Source of the DNA: an uncultured Acetobacteraceae bacterium
GTDB taxonomy: Bacteria > Pseudomonadota > Alphaproteobacteria > Acetobacterales > Acetobacteraceae
Assembly (NCBI GenBank): GCA_903918195.1
Contig: CAIXDS010000087.1
Coordinates: forward strand, 1 to 56,238
Direction: 5' to 3'
Length of the DNA stretch: 56,238 bases
This document shows, piece by piece, positions 26,190 to 34,760 of the stretch. Below the pieces are notes generated by a model. The model saw only the letters and a program-made list of their open reading frames with translations, ran no database searches and had not been told where the DNA came from. Each line of letters opens with the position of its first letter. The stretch's first letter is position 1. Made by a program: the position numbers and the translations under genes.

Positions 26190-26564
26190 ATGAACAGCCT
26201 GCCCGGAAGCCTGTCCAAGACACACCGCATTCTGGTCGTCGATGACGAGGAGGATGTGCGCGACATTATCGCCGAGACGCTGGAGGATTTTGGCTACGCC
26301 GTGCTGACGGCCGCCAGCGGCGAGGAGGCGCTGCCCGTTTTGGTCCGCGATGGCAGCGTCGTCATGGTCATCACCGATGTGCGGATGCCCGGCATGTCGG
26401 GTCTGGAACTCGCCGACGAAATCCGGCGGCGCTGGCCCAAGGTAAAGGTGGTGCTGATATCCGGCTATTTCCTGCCCCAGGGGGAGCCGCAGCGCTTCCT
26501 GAAGAAACCCTTCCATTTGAAGGACCTGACCTCCATGGTACGGTCGGAACTGGGCGGTCCGTAG
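26190..26564 (+). CDS. Stand-alone response regulator receiver domain
   Basis: A 124-residue CheY-like protein without an output domain. The acidic pair is Asp18-Asp19 (ILVVDDEED), the phosphoacceptor is Asp63 (VITDVRMPG), the switch residue is Ser91 and the conserved lysine is Lys106 (LKKPF). It probably relays phosphate from a histidine kinase encoded elsewhere. ATG 26190 gives the normal receiver start; an in-frame extension to 26142 is not needed. Confidence 0.92.
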   Translation: MNSLPGSLSKTHRILVVDDEEDVRDIIAETLEDFGYAVLTAASGEEALPVLVRDGSVVMVITDVRMPGMSGLELADEIRRRWPKVKVVLISGYFLPQGEPQRFLKKPFHLKDLTSMVRSELGGP

Positions 26565-26644
26565 CGGATCTTCCGGCCCATGGTTGCGCGGCTATTCGTC
26601 CCCCCGCGAAACGCGGCGACGGCGCGGGCAGGGAAGCGGCGTCG

Positions 26645-27415
26645 ATGAGACGGATTGCGGCGCTGCTGCTGGGACTGCTGATATTGCCTGGGCCGGCCTC
26701 CGCCGAGGCGGTGCTGGATGCGATCCGCACGCGCGGCGCGCTGCGGGTGGGCACAACCGGCGATTACATGCCGTTCACGTTCCGCTCACAGGACGGCAGC
26801 TATTCCGGCGCCGATATCGACATGGCGCGCCGGCTGGCAGCGTCGCTGGGCGTGACGGTGGTGTTCGTTCCCACCACCTGGGCGACGTTGAACGACGACT
26901 ACGCGCAGGAAAAATTCGACATCGCCATGGGTGGGATAACCAGACTGCCGGCACGGCTGGCGCTGGGACCGTTCAGCCGCACCACGTTCGTAGACGGCAA
27001 GCGGCCGGTGGCGCGCTGTGCCGACCGCGACCGGTTTTCCTCCCTTGCGGCGATCGACCGGCCCGAGGTGCGGGTGGTGGTGAACCCGGGGGCCTCCAAC
27101 GAGGACTTCGCGCGGCGGAACCTGTCGCATGCGACCCTGACCGTGCACGCGGACAACGCCACCGTGTTCGATGAAATATCCGCCGGACGGCAGGACGTGA
27201 TGGTGACCGACGGCATCGAGGCTGACCACCAAGCGGCCCTCCATCCGGGCGTGCTCTGCCCGGCCGCCGTGCCGGAGCCGTTCACCCGGCTGGAGAAGGC
27301 CTACTGGCTGCGCAAGGATGCCGATCTCGAACGCCTGGTCGGTGCCTGGCTGGATGAGGAAATCGCCTCCGGACGCTGGCAAACCACGCTGGGCGCCGCG
27401 CTGCAGGCGCCCTGA
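26645..27415 (+). CDS. pheC: Periplasmic cyclohexadienyl dehydratase-like protein (PheC family)
   Basis: A 256-residue protein of the family-3 solute-binding fold. It has a signal peptide (MRRIAALLLGLLILPGPASA). The mature sequence shows PheC features: LRVGTTGDYMPFTFR, FDIAMGGITRLPAR, VNPGASNEDFARRNL and DVMVTDGIEADHQAALHP. PheC converts arogenate to phenylalanine or prephenate to phenylpyruvate in the periplasm. An amino-acid-binding protein is the alternative, but no ABC permease is adjacent and the match to PheC is continuous. It is convergent with panB, with a 10-bp gap. Confidence 0.75.
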   Translation: MRRIAALLLGLLILPGPASAEAVLDAIRTRGALRVGTTGDYMPFTFRSQDGSYSGADIDMARRLAASLGVTVVFVPTTWATLNDDYAQEKFDIAMGGITRLPARLALGPFSRTTFVDGKRPVARCADRDRFSSLAAIDRPEVRVVVNPGASNEDFARRNLSHATLTVHADNATVFDEISAGRQDVMVTDGIEADHQAALHPGVLCPAAVPEPFTRLEKAYWLRKDADLERLVGAWLDEEIASGRWQTTLGAALQAP

Positions 27416-27425
27416 GCCGGCGCGG

Positions 27426-28244
27426 TCAGGTCTTCGCCGGCGGATCGACGCAATGCTCCGGACCGGGGAATTTCCGGGCGCGGACATCGTCGGCATAGGC
27501 CGCGGCTGCCTGGGATACCGCCGCGCTGAGATCGGCGTAGCGTTTCACGAAGCGCGGCCTGAAAGCGGTGAACAGACCGAGCATGTCGTCGCTGACGAGC
27601 ACCTGGCCGTCGCACTCCGGCGCGGCACCGATGCCGATGGTCGGAACCGGCACGGCCCGGGTGATTGCGGTTGCGAGCGATCGGGTGGTGCCTTCGATCA
27701 CCATCGCGAAGGCACCCGCGTCGGCGACCGCGCCGGCGTCCTCGGTCACGCCGGCGGCCTCGGCGTCATCGCGGCCCTGCGTCCGGTAGCCCGACGCATT
27801 CACCGCCTGCGGCATCAGGCCGATATGGCCACAGACCGGGACGCCACGGGTAGTGAGGAAGCGGATCGTTTCGGCCATCTCGACGCCGCCTTCCAGCTTG
27901 ACCGCGGCACAGCCTGTCTCAGTGAGAATTCTGGCGGCGTTGCGGAACGCAAGCTGCGGCGATTCCTGATAGCTGCCGAACGGCATGTCGACCACGACGC
28001 AGGCGTGCCGCGTGCCCCGCATCACCGCGGCGCCATGCGCGATCATCATCTCCAGCGTGACCGGCAGGGTGGTCTCCAGTCCATACAGCACCATGCCGAG
28101 CGAATCGCCGACCAGCAGCAAATCGGCATGCGGGTCGAGCAGACGCGCCATCGGCGTGGTGTAGGCGGTCAGGCAGACATACGGGCCACTGCCTTTGCGG
28201 AAATGGCGCACGGTCAGGCGGCGCTCGGAACCAGGGACGCTCAT
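27426..28244 (-). CDS. panB: 3-methyl-2-oxobutanoate hydroxymethyltransferase
   Basis: PanB, 272 residues, transfers a hydroxymethyl group from methylene-THF to 2-oxoisovalerate, the first step of pantothenate synthesis. Motifs [43 protein letters not shown] and the catalytic region AMVIEG are present. ATG 28244 is preceded by GGGAG at a good spacing; upstream in-frame sequence is non-homologous. panC is not adjacent. Confidence 0.94.
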   Translation of the reverse strand: MSVPGSERRLTVRHFRKGSGPYVCLTAYTTPMARLLDPHADLLLVGDSLGMVLYGLETTLPVTLEMMIAHGAAVMRGTRHACVVVDMPFGSYQESPQLAFRNAARILTETGCAAVKLEGGVEMAETIRFLTTRGVPVCGHIGLMPQAVNASGYRTQGRDDAEAAGVTEDAGAVADAGAFAMVIEGTTRSLATAITRAVPVPTIGIGAAPECDGQVLVSDDMLGLFTAFRPRFVKRYADLSAAVSQAAAAYADDVRARKFPGPEHCVDPPAKT

Positions 28245-28473
28245 GTGCCATCTCCCGCGGGAACGACCGGCGCAAGCGTGGCAACTTCCATCATTCAGGT
28301 GTCCTCTCTCCGGCGCCAGTGCGTGGCCTGCGCGCAATATAGGCGAGGCCGGGGGCAGCGCCCACCCGCGCTGCCCTCGGCCTTGCGGCGCGCGGGGCCG
28401 GCTTGCTCCGCTGCCGGCGCACTGTCAGAAAACGGCCTTGCCGGACCATTCGACAAGCGCCGCATCAGCCGAT

Positions 28474-30870
28474 ATGGCTGCGCCCGGAACGCACCCCCCA
28501 TCCGCAGGAGATTCGGCCCTGGAATACCATCGGCGGTTCAAGTTTCTGGTCTGCGCCCCGGCCTTCGATGGCAGCGAACTCGAAGGCCAGCGGCTGCATG
28601 AAATCGTCACCAGCGTCGAGCAACTCGGCTTCCAGGTGGTGCGGGCCCGGCGCAGCGACGATGCGGAACTGGCAATCCGCACCGATGCCGCCATCGGCTG
28701 CATCGTGGTGGACTGGGGAAAAGGCGGCCTGCTGGGCCGCGCGGCCTCGCTGATCGCGCTGATACGCCGTCGCGGGCTCGATGTGCCGATCCTCGTGCTG
28801 GTCCGCCGCAAGCGCCTGGAGGACATCCCGGTCGAGGTGCTGAACGATGTGGACGGCTATGTCTTCCTCGCCGAGGAGACGCCGGAATTCATTGCCAAGA
28901 ACCTGGTCGGCCGGCTGCGCAACTACGCCGAGTCGCTGAAGACGCCGTTTTTCGGCGCGCTGGTGGACTACGCCGAGGAAGGCAACCAGCTCTGGACCTG
29001 CCCCGGCCATAACGGCGGCATCTTCTACGGCCGCAGCCCGATCGGCCGTATCTTCGTTGAGCATCTCGGCGAGTCGGTGTTCCGCGACGACCTGGACAAT
29101 TCGGTGCTCGATCTCGGCGACCTGCTGACCCATGAAGGGCCGGCGCTGGCCGCCCAGCGGGAGGCGGCGCGCATCTTCGGGGCCGAGCGGACCTATTTCG
29201 TCCTCAACGGCACTTCGACCTCGAACAAGATCGTGCTGCAGGCGCTGGTGGCGGCCGGCGACCTGGTGCTGTTCGACCGCAACAACCACAAGGCGGCGCA
29301 TCACGGCGCGCTGTTCCTGGGCGGCGGCATCCCGGTCTATCTGGAAACCGACCGCAACCCCTACGGCCTGATCGGCCCGATCGACATCGAAGCGCTCGAC
29401 GAGACGCGCATTCGCGAAAGCATCCGCGACAACCCGCTGGTGACCGACCCGACGGCCTGGCAGCGCGAACGCCCGTTCCGGGTCGCGGTGATCGAACAAT
29501 GCAGCTACGACGGCACCATCATCAGCGCCGACCTGATTCTGAAAAAGCTTGGTCCGCTCTGCGACTACATCATGTTCGACGAAGCCTGGGCCGGCTTCAT
29601 GAAGTTCCATCCGATCTACAAGGGCCGCTACGCCATGGGCCTGAGCGGGCTGGCCGCGAACCAGCCGGGCGTCATCGCCACCCAGTCAGCGCACAAGCAG
29701 CTCGCCGGCCTGTCGCAGACCTCGCAGATCCACGTTCGCGACCGCCATATCGCCGGCCAGGACCGTCGTGTCGGCCATCGGCGCTTTAATGAGATGTTCC
29801 TGCTGCACGCCAGCACGTCGCCGTTCTATCCGCTGTTCGCCTCGCTCGATGTCGGCGCCCACATGATGAAAGGGCGCCAGGGCGAAGTGCTGTGGGACGA
29901 CACGATCCGTCTCGGCATCGAACTGCGCAAGAAGCTGCGGGCCATCCGCCACGAGTTCGAAGAAAAGGAGGCCGTTCCGGCGCGCCGCTGGTTCTTCGAG
30001 CCGTTCGTGCCGGACATCGTCATGTGGCGCAGCGGCAATGAGGCGGCGGTGCCGATCCCATGGGAAAGCGTACCGACCGACGAACTGGCATCGGACCCGC
30101 AGTTCTGGATGCTGAACCCGGGCGATGCCTGGCACGGCTTCACCCATGTGGCGCCAGGCTACGCCATGACCGATCCCAACAAGCTGACGCTGCTGACGCC
30201 GGGCATCAACCGCCGGACCGGCGAGTACGAGGCGCACGGCGTGCCGGCTCCGGTGCTGGCGGAATATCTGCGGGAAAACCGCATCGTTGCCGAAAAAAAC
30301 GACCTGAACAGCATCCTGTTTCTGCTGACGCCCGGCGTGGAATCCAGCAAGGCCGGCACGTTGCTGAGCTGGCTGGTGACGTTCAAGAAGCTGCACGACG
30401 ACAATGCGCCGCTGCAGGAGGTCCTGCCGGAGTTCATCCGCCTCCGCAGCGCGCGCTACACCGGGCTGGGCCTGCGCGACCTGTGTGCGCAGATGCACGG
30501 GTTTTATCGCGATCGGCAGGTCGCCAAGCTGCAGCGGTTGCAGTTCCGCCGGCGGCATTTTCCGGAGATGGCGATGAAGCCCGACGAAGCGGTGCGCCAG
30601 CTGGTGCGCAACAACGTGGACTATTTGCCGATCGACAGCATCGCCGGACGCATCGCGACGACGCTGATGCTGGTCTATCCGCCCGGCATCGCCACCATCA
30701 TCCCGGGCGAGCGGCTGGACGAACGCGCCAAGCCGATGATCGATTATCTGCTGGTGTTCGAACGCGCGGCCAACCTGTTTCCAGGGTTCGAGACGGAGAT
30801 ACAGGGGGTTTACCGCGAGAAGGAGCCAGACGGATCAACGCGATTTTATACTTATGTGGTACGGGAGTAG
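28474..30870 (+). CDS. Orn/Lys/Arg decarboxylase (PLP, AAT fold), probable ornithine decarboxylase
   Basis: A 798-residue group III decarboxylase. The N-terminal ~135 residues form the receiver-like wing domain (FLVCAPAF, IGCIVVDWG). The PLP core follows, with WTCPGHNGGIFY, the NGTSTSNKIV phosphate loop, IMFDEAWAGFMKFHP, and the Schiff-base Lys408 in QSAHKQLAGLSQ. The C-terminal domain ends with the long two-layer segment. Specificity for ornithine is inferred from the convergent homospermidine synthase, which uses putrescine. ATG 28474 has only a weak ribosome binding site, so the start is less certain. Confidence 0.88.
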   Translation: MAAPGTHPPSAGDSALEYHRRFKFLVCAPAFDGSELEGQRLHEIVTSVEQLGFQVVRARRSDDAELAIRTDAAIGCIVVDWGKGGLLGRAASLIALIRRRGLDVPILVLVRRKRLEDIPVEVLNDVDGYVFLAEETPEFIAKNLVGRLRNYAESLKTPFFGALVDYAEEGNQLWTCPGHNGGIFYGRSPIGRIFVEHLGESVFRDDLDNSVLDLGDLLTHEGPALAAQREAARIFGAERTYFVLNGTSTSNKIVLQALVAAGDLVLFDRNNHKAAHHGALFLGGGIPVYLETDRNPYGLIGPIDIEALDETRIRESIRDNPLVTDPTAWQRERPFRVAVIEQCSYDGTIISADLILKKLGPLCDYIMFDEAWAGFMKFHPIYKGRYAMGLSGLAANQPGVIATQSAHKQLAGLSQTSQIHVRDRHIAGQDRRVGHRRFNEMFLLHASTSPFYPLFASLDVGAHMMKGRQGEVLWDDTIRLGIELRKKLRAIRHEFEEKEAVPARRWFFEPFVPDIVMWRSGNEAAVPIPWESVPTDELASDPQFWMLNPGDAWHGFTHVAPGYAMTDPNKLTLLTPGINRRTGEYEAHGVPAPVLAEYLRENRIVAEKNDLNSILFLLTPGVESSKAGTLLSWLVTFKKLHDDNAPLQEVLPEFIRLRSARYTGLGLRDLCAQMHGFYRDRQVAKLQRLQFRRRHFPEMAMKPDEAVRQLVRNNVDYLPIDSIAGRIATTLMLVYPPGIATIIPGERLDERAKPMIDYLLVFERAANLFPGFETEIQGVYREKEPDGSTRFYTYVVRE

Positions 30871-30884
30871 AAAAGAAGGCAAGG

Positions 30885-30928
30885 CCAGGGCTCTGCCCTG
30901 GACCCGGCAGGGGCCGAGAGGCCCCTGC
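30885..30928. repeat. Double-hairpin repeat between decarboxylase and homospermidine synthase
   Basis: Two perfect hairpins lie in tandem: CCAGGG-CTCTG-CCCTGG (30885-30901) and GCAGGGGCC-GAGA-GGCCCCTGC (30907-30928). A related triple-hairpin array sits at 33618-33681, also between convergent genes. The arrangement suggests a REP-like intergenic element that doubles as a bidirectional terminator. Confidence 0.7.
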
Positions 30929-30939
30929 ACCCCATTCCT

Positions 30940-32340
30940 TTAGACTACTCTTACGTTGCGGAACTGCCACGGGTCTGTAACGTCCACATCCTCGGGGAAC
31001 AGCTTCCCGCGGTCTTCTAGCGGCGTCCAGTCGGTGTAGGCGCCAGTTACCTCGCCCAGATAGGGCCGGCAAATTTCCATGATCCGCACATGGTCCAGCT
31101 CGTCGGCCTCCACCACGCCGGCGGTCGGATTCTCGATCGCCCAGATCATGCCGGCCAGCACCGCCACCGTCACCTGCAGGCTGGTGGCGTTGTTGTGCGG
31201 CACCAGCTTCCTTGCCTCCTCGATCGACAGGACCGAGCCGTACCAGTAGGCGCCCTTTGCGTGGCCCATCAGCAGCACGCCAAGCTCGTCGATGCCCTGG
31301 GTGATCTCCTCCATCATCAGGCGCTGGCGCGGCTGCATGTTCCAGTTCTTGCCGGCCAGCTCGTGCACCGACAGCACCGCGTCGTCGCAAGGGTGATAGG
31401 CATAGTGGACCGTGGGGCGGTAACGCGGTGCGCCGTCCTGCGTCACCGTGTAGTAATCGGCAATCGAAATCGCCTCGTTGTGGGTGATGAGAAAACCGTG
31501 GAACGGACCTTCCAGCGGCGTCCAGGTGCGCACGCGCGTCGACGCGCCGGGGCGCAACAGATAGATCGCCGCGCCGCCACCGAAATCATGCTGCCGCCCA
31601 TCCGCCGGCAGGGCGCGTTCATGCGTGCCCCAGCCCAGCTCGGCGGGCTGGCAACCCTCGCCGACGAAGCCGTCGATCGACCAGGTGTTGACGAACTCGC
31701 CCTGTTCCTTGGGGCGGTTCGCCGTCTGGGTGTCCCGCTCGGCGATGTGGACCGCCTTGATGCCCAGCCGTTCGGCGAGCAACGCCCAGTCCGCGCGCGT
31801 GGCCGGCTGGGGCAGGTCCAGGCCGGTGTCGCGGGCGACGTTCAGCAGGGCTTCCTTCAGCAGATGGGAGACCAGCCCCGGGTTGGCGCCGTGCGTCACC
31901 ACCGCGGTCGGGCGGTCCGCGCCGCGCAGCGCGATCGCGGTCTCGCGGAGCGCGTAATTGGACCGCTGCGACGGCGTGAGCGAGGGGTCGGTGTAGCCGC
32001 CAGCCCAGGGTTCGATACAGGTGTCGAGATAGAGCGCGCCCACCTCGCGGGCAAAATTGATCAGCGCGACCGAGGAGACGTCGACGCAGAGGTTCAGCAG
32101 GAAGTCGCCCGGACCGACCAGCGGCGCCAGCACCTCGCGGTAGTTCTCGGGCGTCAGCGGCGTGACGATCCGCCGCAGGCCCTGCTCGGCGGCGACGGTC
32201 GCGCCGCGCTCGTCGGCCGTCACGATGGTGATCTGCCCGGTCGGAATGTCGATGTGACGCAGGATAAGCGGCAGGACTCCCTGGCCGATGCTGCCGCAGC
32301 CGACCATGACCAGGCGACCGCCAAACGCGACGTGCTTCAT
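30940..32340 (-). CDS. hss: Homospermidine synthase
   Basis: A 466-residue NAD-dependent enzyme of the saccharopine-dehydrogenase-like fold that joins two putrescines (or putrescine and spermidine) into sym-homospermidine. The N-terminal nucleotide site is LVMVGCGSIGQGVLPL, and the conserved segments LYLDTCIEPWAGGY, THGANPGLVSHLLKEAL and the long Trp/His-rich central part match bacterial HSS. It is convergent with the decarboxylase that would supply putrescine, with the hairpin repeat between them. Confidence 0.93.
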   Translation of the reverse strand: MKHVAFGGRLVMVGCGSIGQGVLPLILRHIDIPTGQITIVTADERGATVAAEQGLRRIVTPLTPENYREVLAPLVGPGDFLLNLCVDVSSVALINFAREVGALYLDTCIEPWAGGYTDPSLTPSQRSNYALRETAIALRGADRPTAVVTHGANPGLVSHLLKEALLNVARDTGLDLPQPATRADWALLAERLGIKAVHIAERDTQTANRPKEQGEFVNTWSIDGFVGEGCQPAELGWGTHERALPADGRQHDFGGGAAIYLLRPGASTRVRTWTPLEGPFHGFLITHNEAISIADYYTVTQDGAPRYRPTVHYAYHPCDDAVLSVHELAGKNWNMQPRQRLMMEEITQGIDELGVLLMGHAKGAYWYGSVLSIEEARKLVPHNNATSLQVTVAVLAGMIWAIENPTAGVVEADELDHVRIMEICRPYLGEVTGAYTDWTPLEDRGKLFPEDVDVTDPWQFRNVRVV

Positions 32341-32413
32341 ATGCTCTTTCTCCGTGGACGAGGCGATAATCGGCTAGCAGCTTTCATCGGATCGCGCACG
32401 CGCGCCAGTGTTG

Positions 32414-32428
32414 CATCTGTTACAGATG
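32414..32428. promoter_or_regulatory. Palindromic site between hss and the DUF155-like gene
   Basis: CATCTG-TTA-CAGATG is a 15-base palindrome in the 116-bp divergent intergenic region, flanked by TTG and GTGC. Its position 86 bases before hss and 29 before the rightward gene fits an operator for either promoter. The cognate regulator is unknown. Confidence 0.4.
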
Positions 32429-32456
32429 GTGCGTTTGTCATGGAAAGAGGACGCTG

Positions 32457-33608
32457 ATGCCTGACGCCAGAGCCGGAGAGCAATCCGTGGCACAGGCTGA
32501 GCCGAGGGTGCAGTCGGGGCACGTGACCGCGCTCCGCCTGTTTGACGTGGCCCACAAGATCGACCTGCCGCGCGCCGAGGCGCTGTGGGCGCAGCGCGCC
32601 CAGGGGGCGAGCGTCCGCAGCCGGCTGGTCGGCACGCCGCCAAAGGCGGTCTCTTTCGGCGTTCCCCCGCTCGCGCTCGAGCTCGGGCCGGTGGCACTGA
32701 CGATCGATGGCGTCTTGCTGCAGGCTGCGGCCAGTGTCCGCCTGTACGATTTTGGCATCGCCGCCTTGTCGCTGCGCCTGCCGGTGCAGAATCTCACCTG
32801 GACCGGTTTTTCCCGCCTGGTGAACCAGACCGACCATGAGGTGGGACCGAACGCCGCGACCGAGGTCTGGGACACGCTGCTGACGCAATTGCGGGGCCTG
32901 CTCGACGAGGCGCTGGAGCGGCCGACCGCGTTGCCGTTGCAGGAGGACTATCTGGTTGCCCTGGTGGACGCGTTCGATGAGAAGCTGACGGCTGAGGCCC
33001 TGCAGGAGCGGGCCGATCTGGTGCCGCTGCTTTCGGGCGAGGAGCGGCCGTTATCCGAAGGCGCCAGGCGCGACCTGTTGCGGCATCGCTTTTCCTATCA
33101 TCCGGACGATCTGGCGGTGATCACCTGGGACCGGGCCTTCATCCTGGAGCCGCAGCGGGAGACCGATGTCGCCGACGTGCTGGAGATGGCGAACGCCCAG
33201 TTGCTGGAAATGCGTGCCTATGACGAGATGCTCGACGACGAGTTGCCGCGTATGCGCGACATGGTCGAGGCGGCGCGGCGGCGGACCAATCTGCTTGCCT
33301 CGCGCCGCTACGCAAAGCTGGCCAGGCGGCTTTATACGTTGGTCGCCGAGGTCACCGGGCTTGCCGAGCGGGTGGACAATGCCCTGCAGGTGACGGAGGA
33401 CGTGTACCTCGCGCGCGTCTATGCCGCGGCGATGGAGTTGTTTCGAGTTCCGAACGTGTCTGCCGCAGTGGATCGCAAGCTGGCGATCATCCGCGAGACC
33501 TACACGGCCCTGCACAGCGAGGCGGCCGGCAGCCGGGCGGAACTGCTGGAAATCGTGATTCTGGTACTGATCGCGGTAGAAATCGTAGTGTCCCTGTTGC
33601 CGCACTAA
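32457..33608 (+). CDS. DUF155/RMD1-family membrane-associated protein
   Basis: A 383-residue protein. The C-terminal half has the family pattern: VADVLEMANAQLLEMRAYDEMLDDEL, AERVDNALQVTEDVYLARVYAAAMELF and a terminal membrane segment ELLEIVILVLIAVEIVVSLL. This resembles DUF155 (yeast RMD1/RMD8, bacterial YagE-like proteins), a C-tail-anchored protein of poorly understood function. The N-terminal ~60 residues are variable. AGAGG precedes ATG 32457. It is divergent from hss. Confidence 0.7.
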   Translation: MPDARAGEQSVAQAEPRVQSGHVTALRLFDVAHKIDLPRAEALWAQRAQGASVRSRLVGTPPKAVSFGVPPLALELGPVALTIDGVLLQAAASVRLYDFGIAALSLRLPVQNLTWTGFSRLVNQTDHEVGPNAATEVWDTLLTQLRGLLDEALERPTALPLQEDYLVALVDAFDEKLTAEALQERADLVPLLSGEERPLSEGARRDLLRHRFSYHPDDLAVITWDRAFILEPQRETDVADVLEMANAQLLEMRAYDEMLDDELPRMRDMVEAARRRTNLLASRRYAKLARRLYTLVAEVTGLAERVDNALQVTEDVYLARVYAAAMELFRVPNVSAAVDRKLAIIRETYTALHSEAAGSRAELLEIVILVLIAVEIVVSLLPH

Positions 33609-33617
33609 AATTGGGTT

Positions 33618-33681
33618 CCAAGGGCAAAAGCCCTTGGCAGGTGCAGGGCAGCGCCCTGCCGGGGTCCGGGGCAGCGCCCCG
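33618..33681. repeat. Triple-hairpin intergenic repeat
   Basis: Three hairpins in tandem follow the DUF155-like stop: CCAAGGGC-AAAA-GCCCTTGG (33618-33637), GCAGGGC-AGC-GCCCTGC (33643-33659) and CGGGGC-AGC-GCCCCG (33667-33681). This lies between two convergent genes, like the array at 30885-30928, and is probably a bidirectional terminator of the same repeat family. Confidence 0.7.
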
Positions 33682-33703
33682 CCGCGAAGCGGATTTTGCC
33701 GTC

Positions 33704-34753
33704 TCACCCAGGATGAAAGCCAAAAATCCGAAAAAAACGTTCGCCGTAAGCAGGCCAGGCGTCGGGGTTGAGCAGCCGGGGTGGCCGTCGCCCATCGAGA
33801 ATATCGAGCAACTGCTCCGCGGCCATGCGGGCGATGAACTCGCGCGATTCCACTGTCACGCCGGCCGTATGCGGGCTGGCGATGACGTTGTCGAAGCGCA
33901 GCAAAGGGTGGTCGGGCGGCGGCGGTTCGGCACCCCACACATCCAGCCCGGCGCCAGCGATGGTGTGGTTCGCCAGCGCCGTCTCCAGCGCCACCTCGTC
34001 GTGGATGCTGCCGCGGGCGGTGTTGACGAACCAGGCGGTCGGTTTCATCAGCGCGAATTCGCGCGCGCCGATCATGCCCAGCGTCTCGAACGTGCGCGGA
34101 CAGTTGACCGAGACGAAGTCGGCGCGGTGCAGCAATTGGTCGAGCCCGACCTTCTCGGCGCCGTGGGCGGCGATCTGTTCGTCGGTGAGGTAGGGATCGT
34201 AGGCCAGCACCGGCATGGCGAACAGCGAGCGGCAGAGTTCGGCCAGGCGGCTGCCGACATTGCCGAGGCCGATGATGCCGACCGTTTTGCCGTGGATGTT
34301 GTTGCCGGTATAGGCGTTGCGGCGGATGCCGGCCTCGCGCCGCATATGCCGGTCGGCCTGGATGATGCGCTTGGACAGCACGATAAACATGCCGATGACG
34401 TGCTCGGCCACCGCCTCGCGGTTGCCGCCGGCCTGGTTCACCGCCAGCACGCCCGCCGCGGTGCAGGCATCCACATCGATGGTGTCGTAGCCGGCGCCGC
34501 TGCTGGACAGCACGAGCAGATCGGGGGCGCGGGCGAGCAGATCCGCGGTGCCGTGCAGATGGCGCGGGATTTCATCGCGCGCGGCGCCGATCTGGTAGGC
34601 GTTGGCGTCGGCCAGCACGGCGTCGATCACGTCCGGGGGCGAATCGTTCTCCAGCTTGTCCAGACGGATGTCGGGGCGGGCGCCGAGCAGGTCGGCGAAC
34701 ACAAGGTGGGTGAGCCGGTTGACGTAGAAGACGCGTTTGGTGTTCGCGGTCAT
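33704..34753 (-). CDS. D-2-hydroxyacid dehydrogenase
   Basis: A 349-residue NAD-dependent D-isomer-specific 2-hydroxyacid dehydrogenase. The nucleotide motif is GIIGLGNVGSR (Gly162/164/167) and the catalytic set is Arg247 (NTARGS), Glu276 (DVWGAEP) and His295 (SPHTAG). Substrate (glyoxylate/hydroxypyruvate-type, lactate-type or phosphoglycerate-type) cannot be told from sequence alone, though it lacks an ACT domain. It starts 7 bp after the lepA stop, so both are likely in one transcript. Confidence 0.9.
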   Translation of the reverse strand: MTANTKRVFYVNRLTHLVFADLLGARPDIRLDKLENDSPPDVIDAVLADANAYQIGAARDEIPRHLHGTADLLARAPDLLVLSSSGAGYDTIDVDACTAAGVLAVNQAGGNREAVAEHVIGMFIVLSKRIIQADRHMRREAGIRRNAYTGNNIHGKTVGIIGLGNVGSRLAELCRSLFAMPVLAYDPYLTDEQIAAHGAEKVGLDQLLHRADFVSVNCPRTFETLGMIGAREFALMKPTAWFVNTARGSIHDEVALETALANHTIAGAGLDVWGAEPPPPDHPLLRFDNVIASPHTAGVTVESREFIARMAAEQLLDILDGRRPPRLLNPDAWPAYGERFFRIFGFHPG

Positions 34754-34760
34754 GGCCGGC

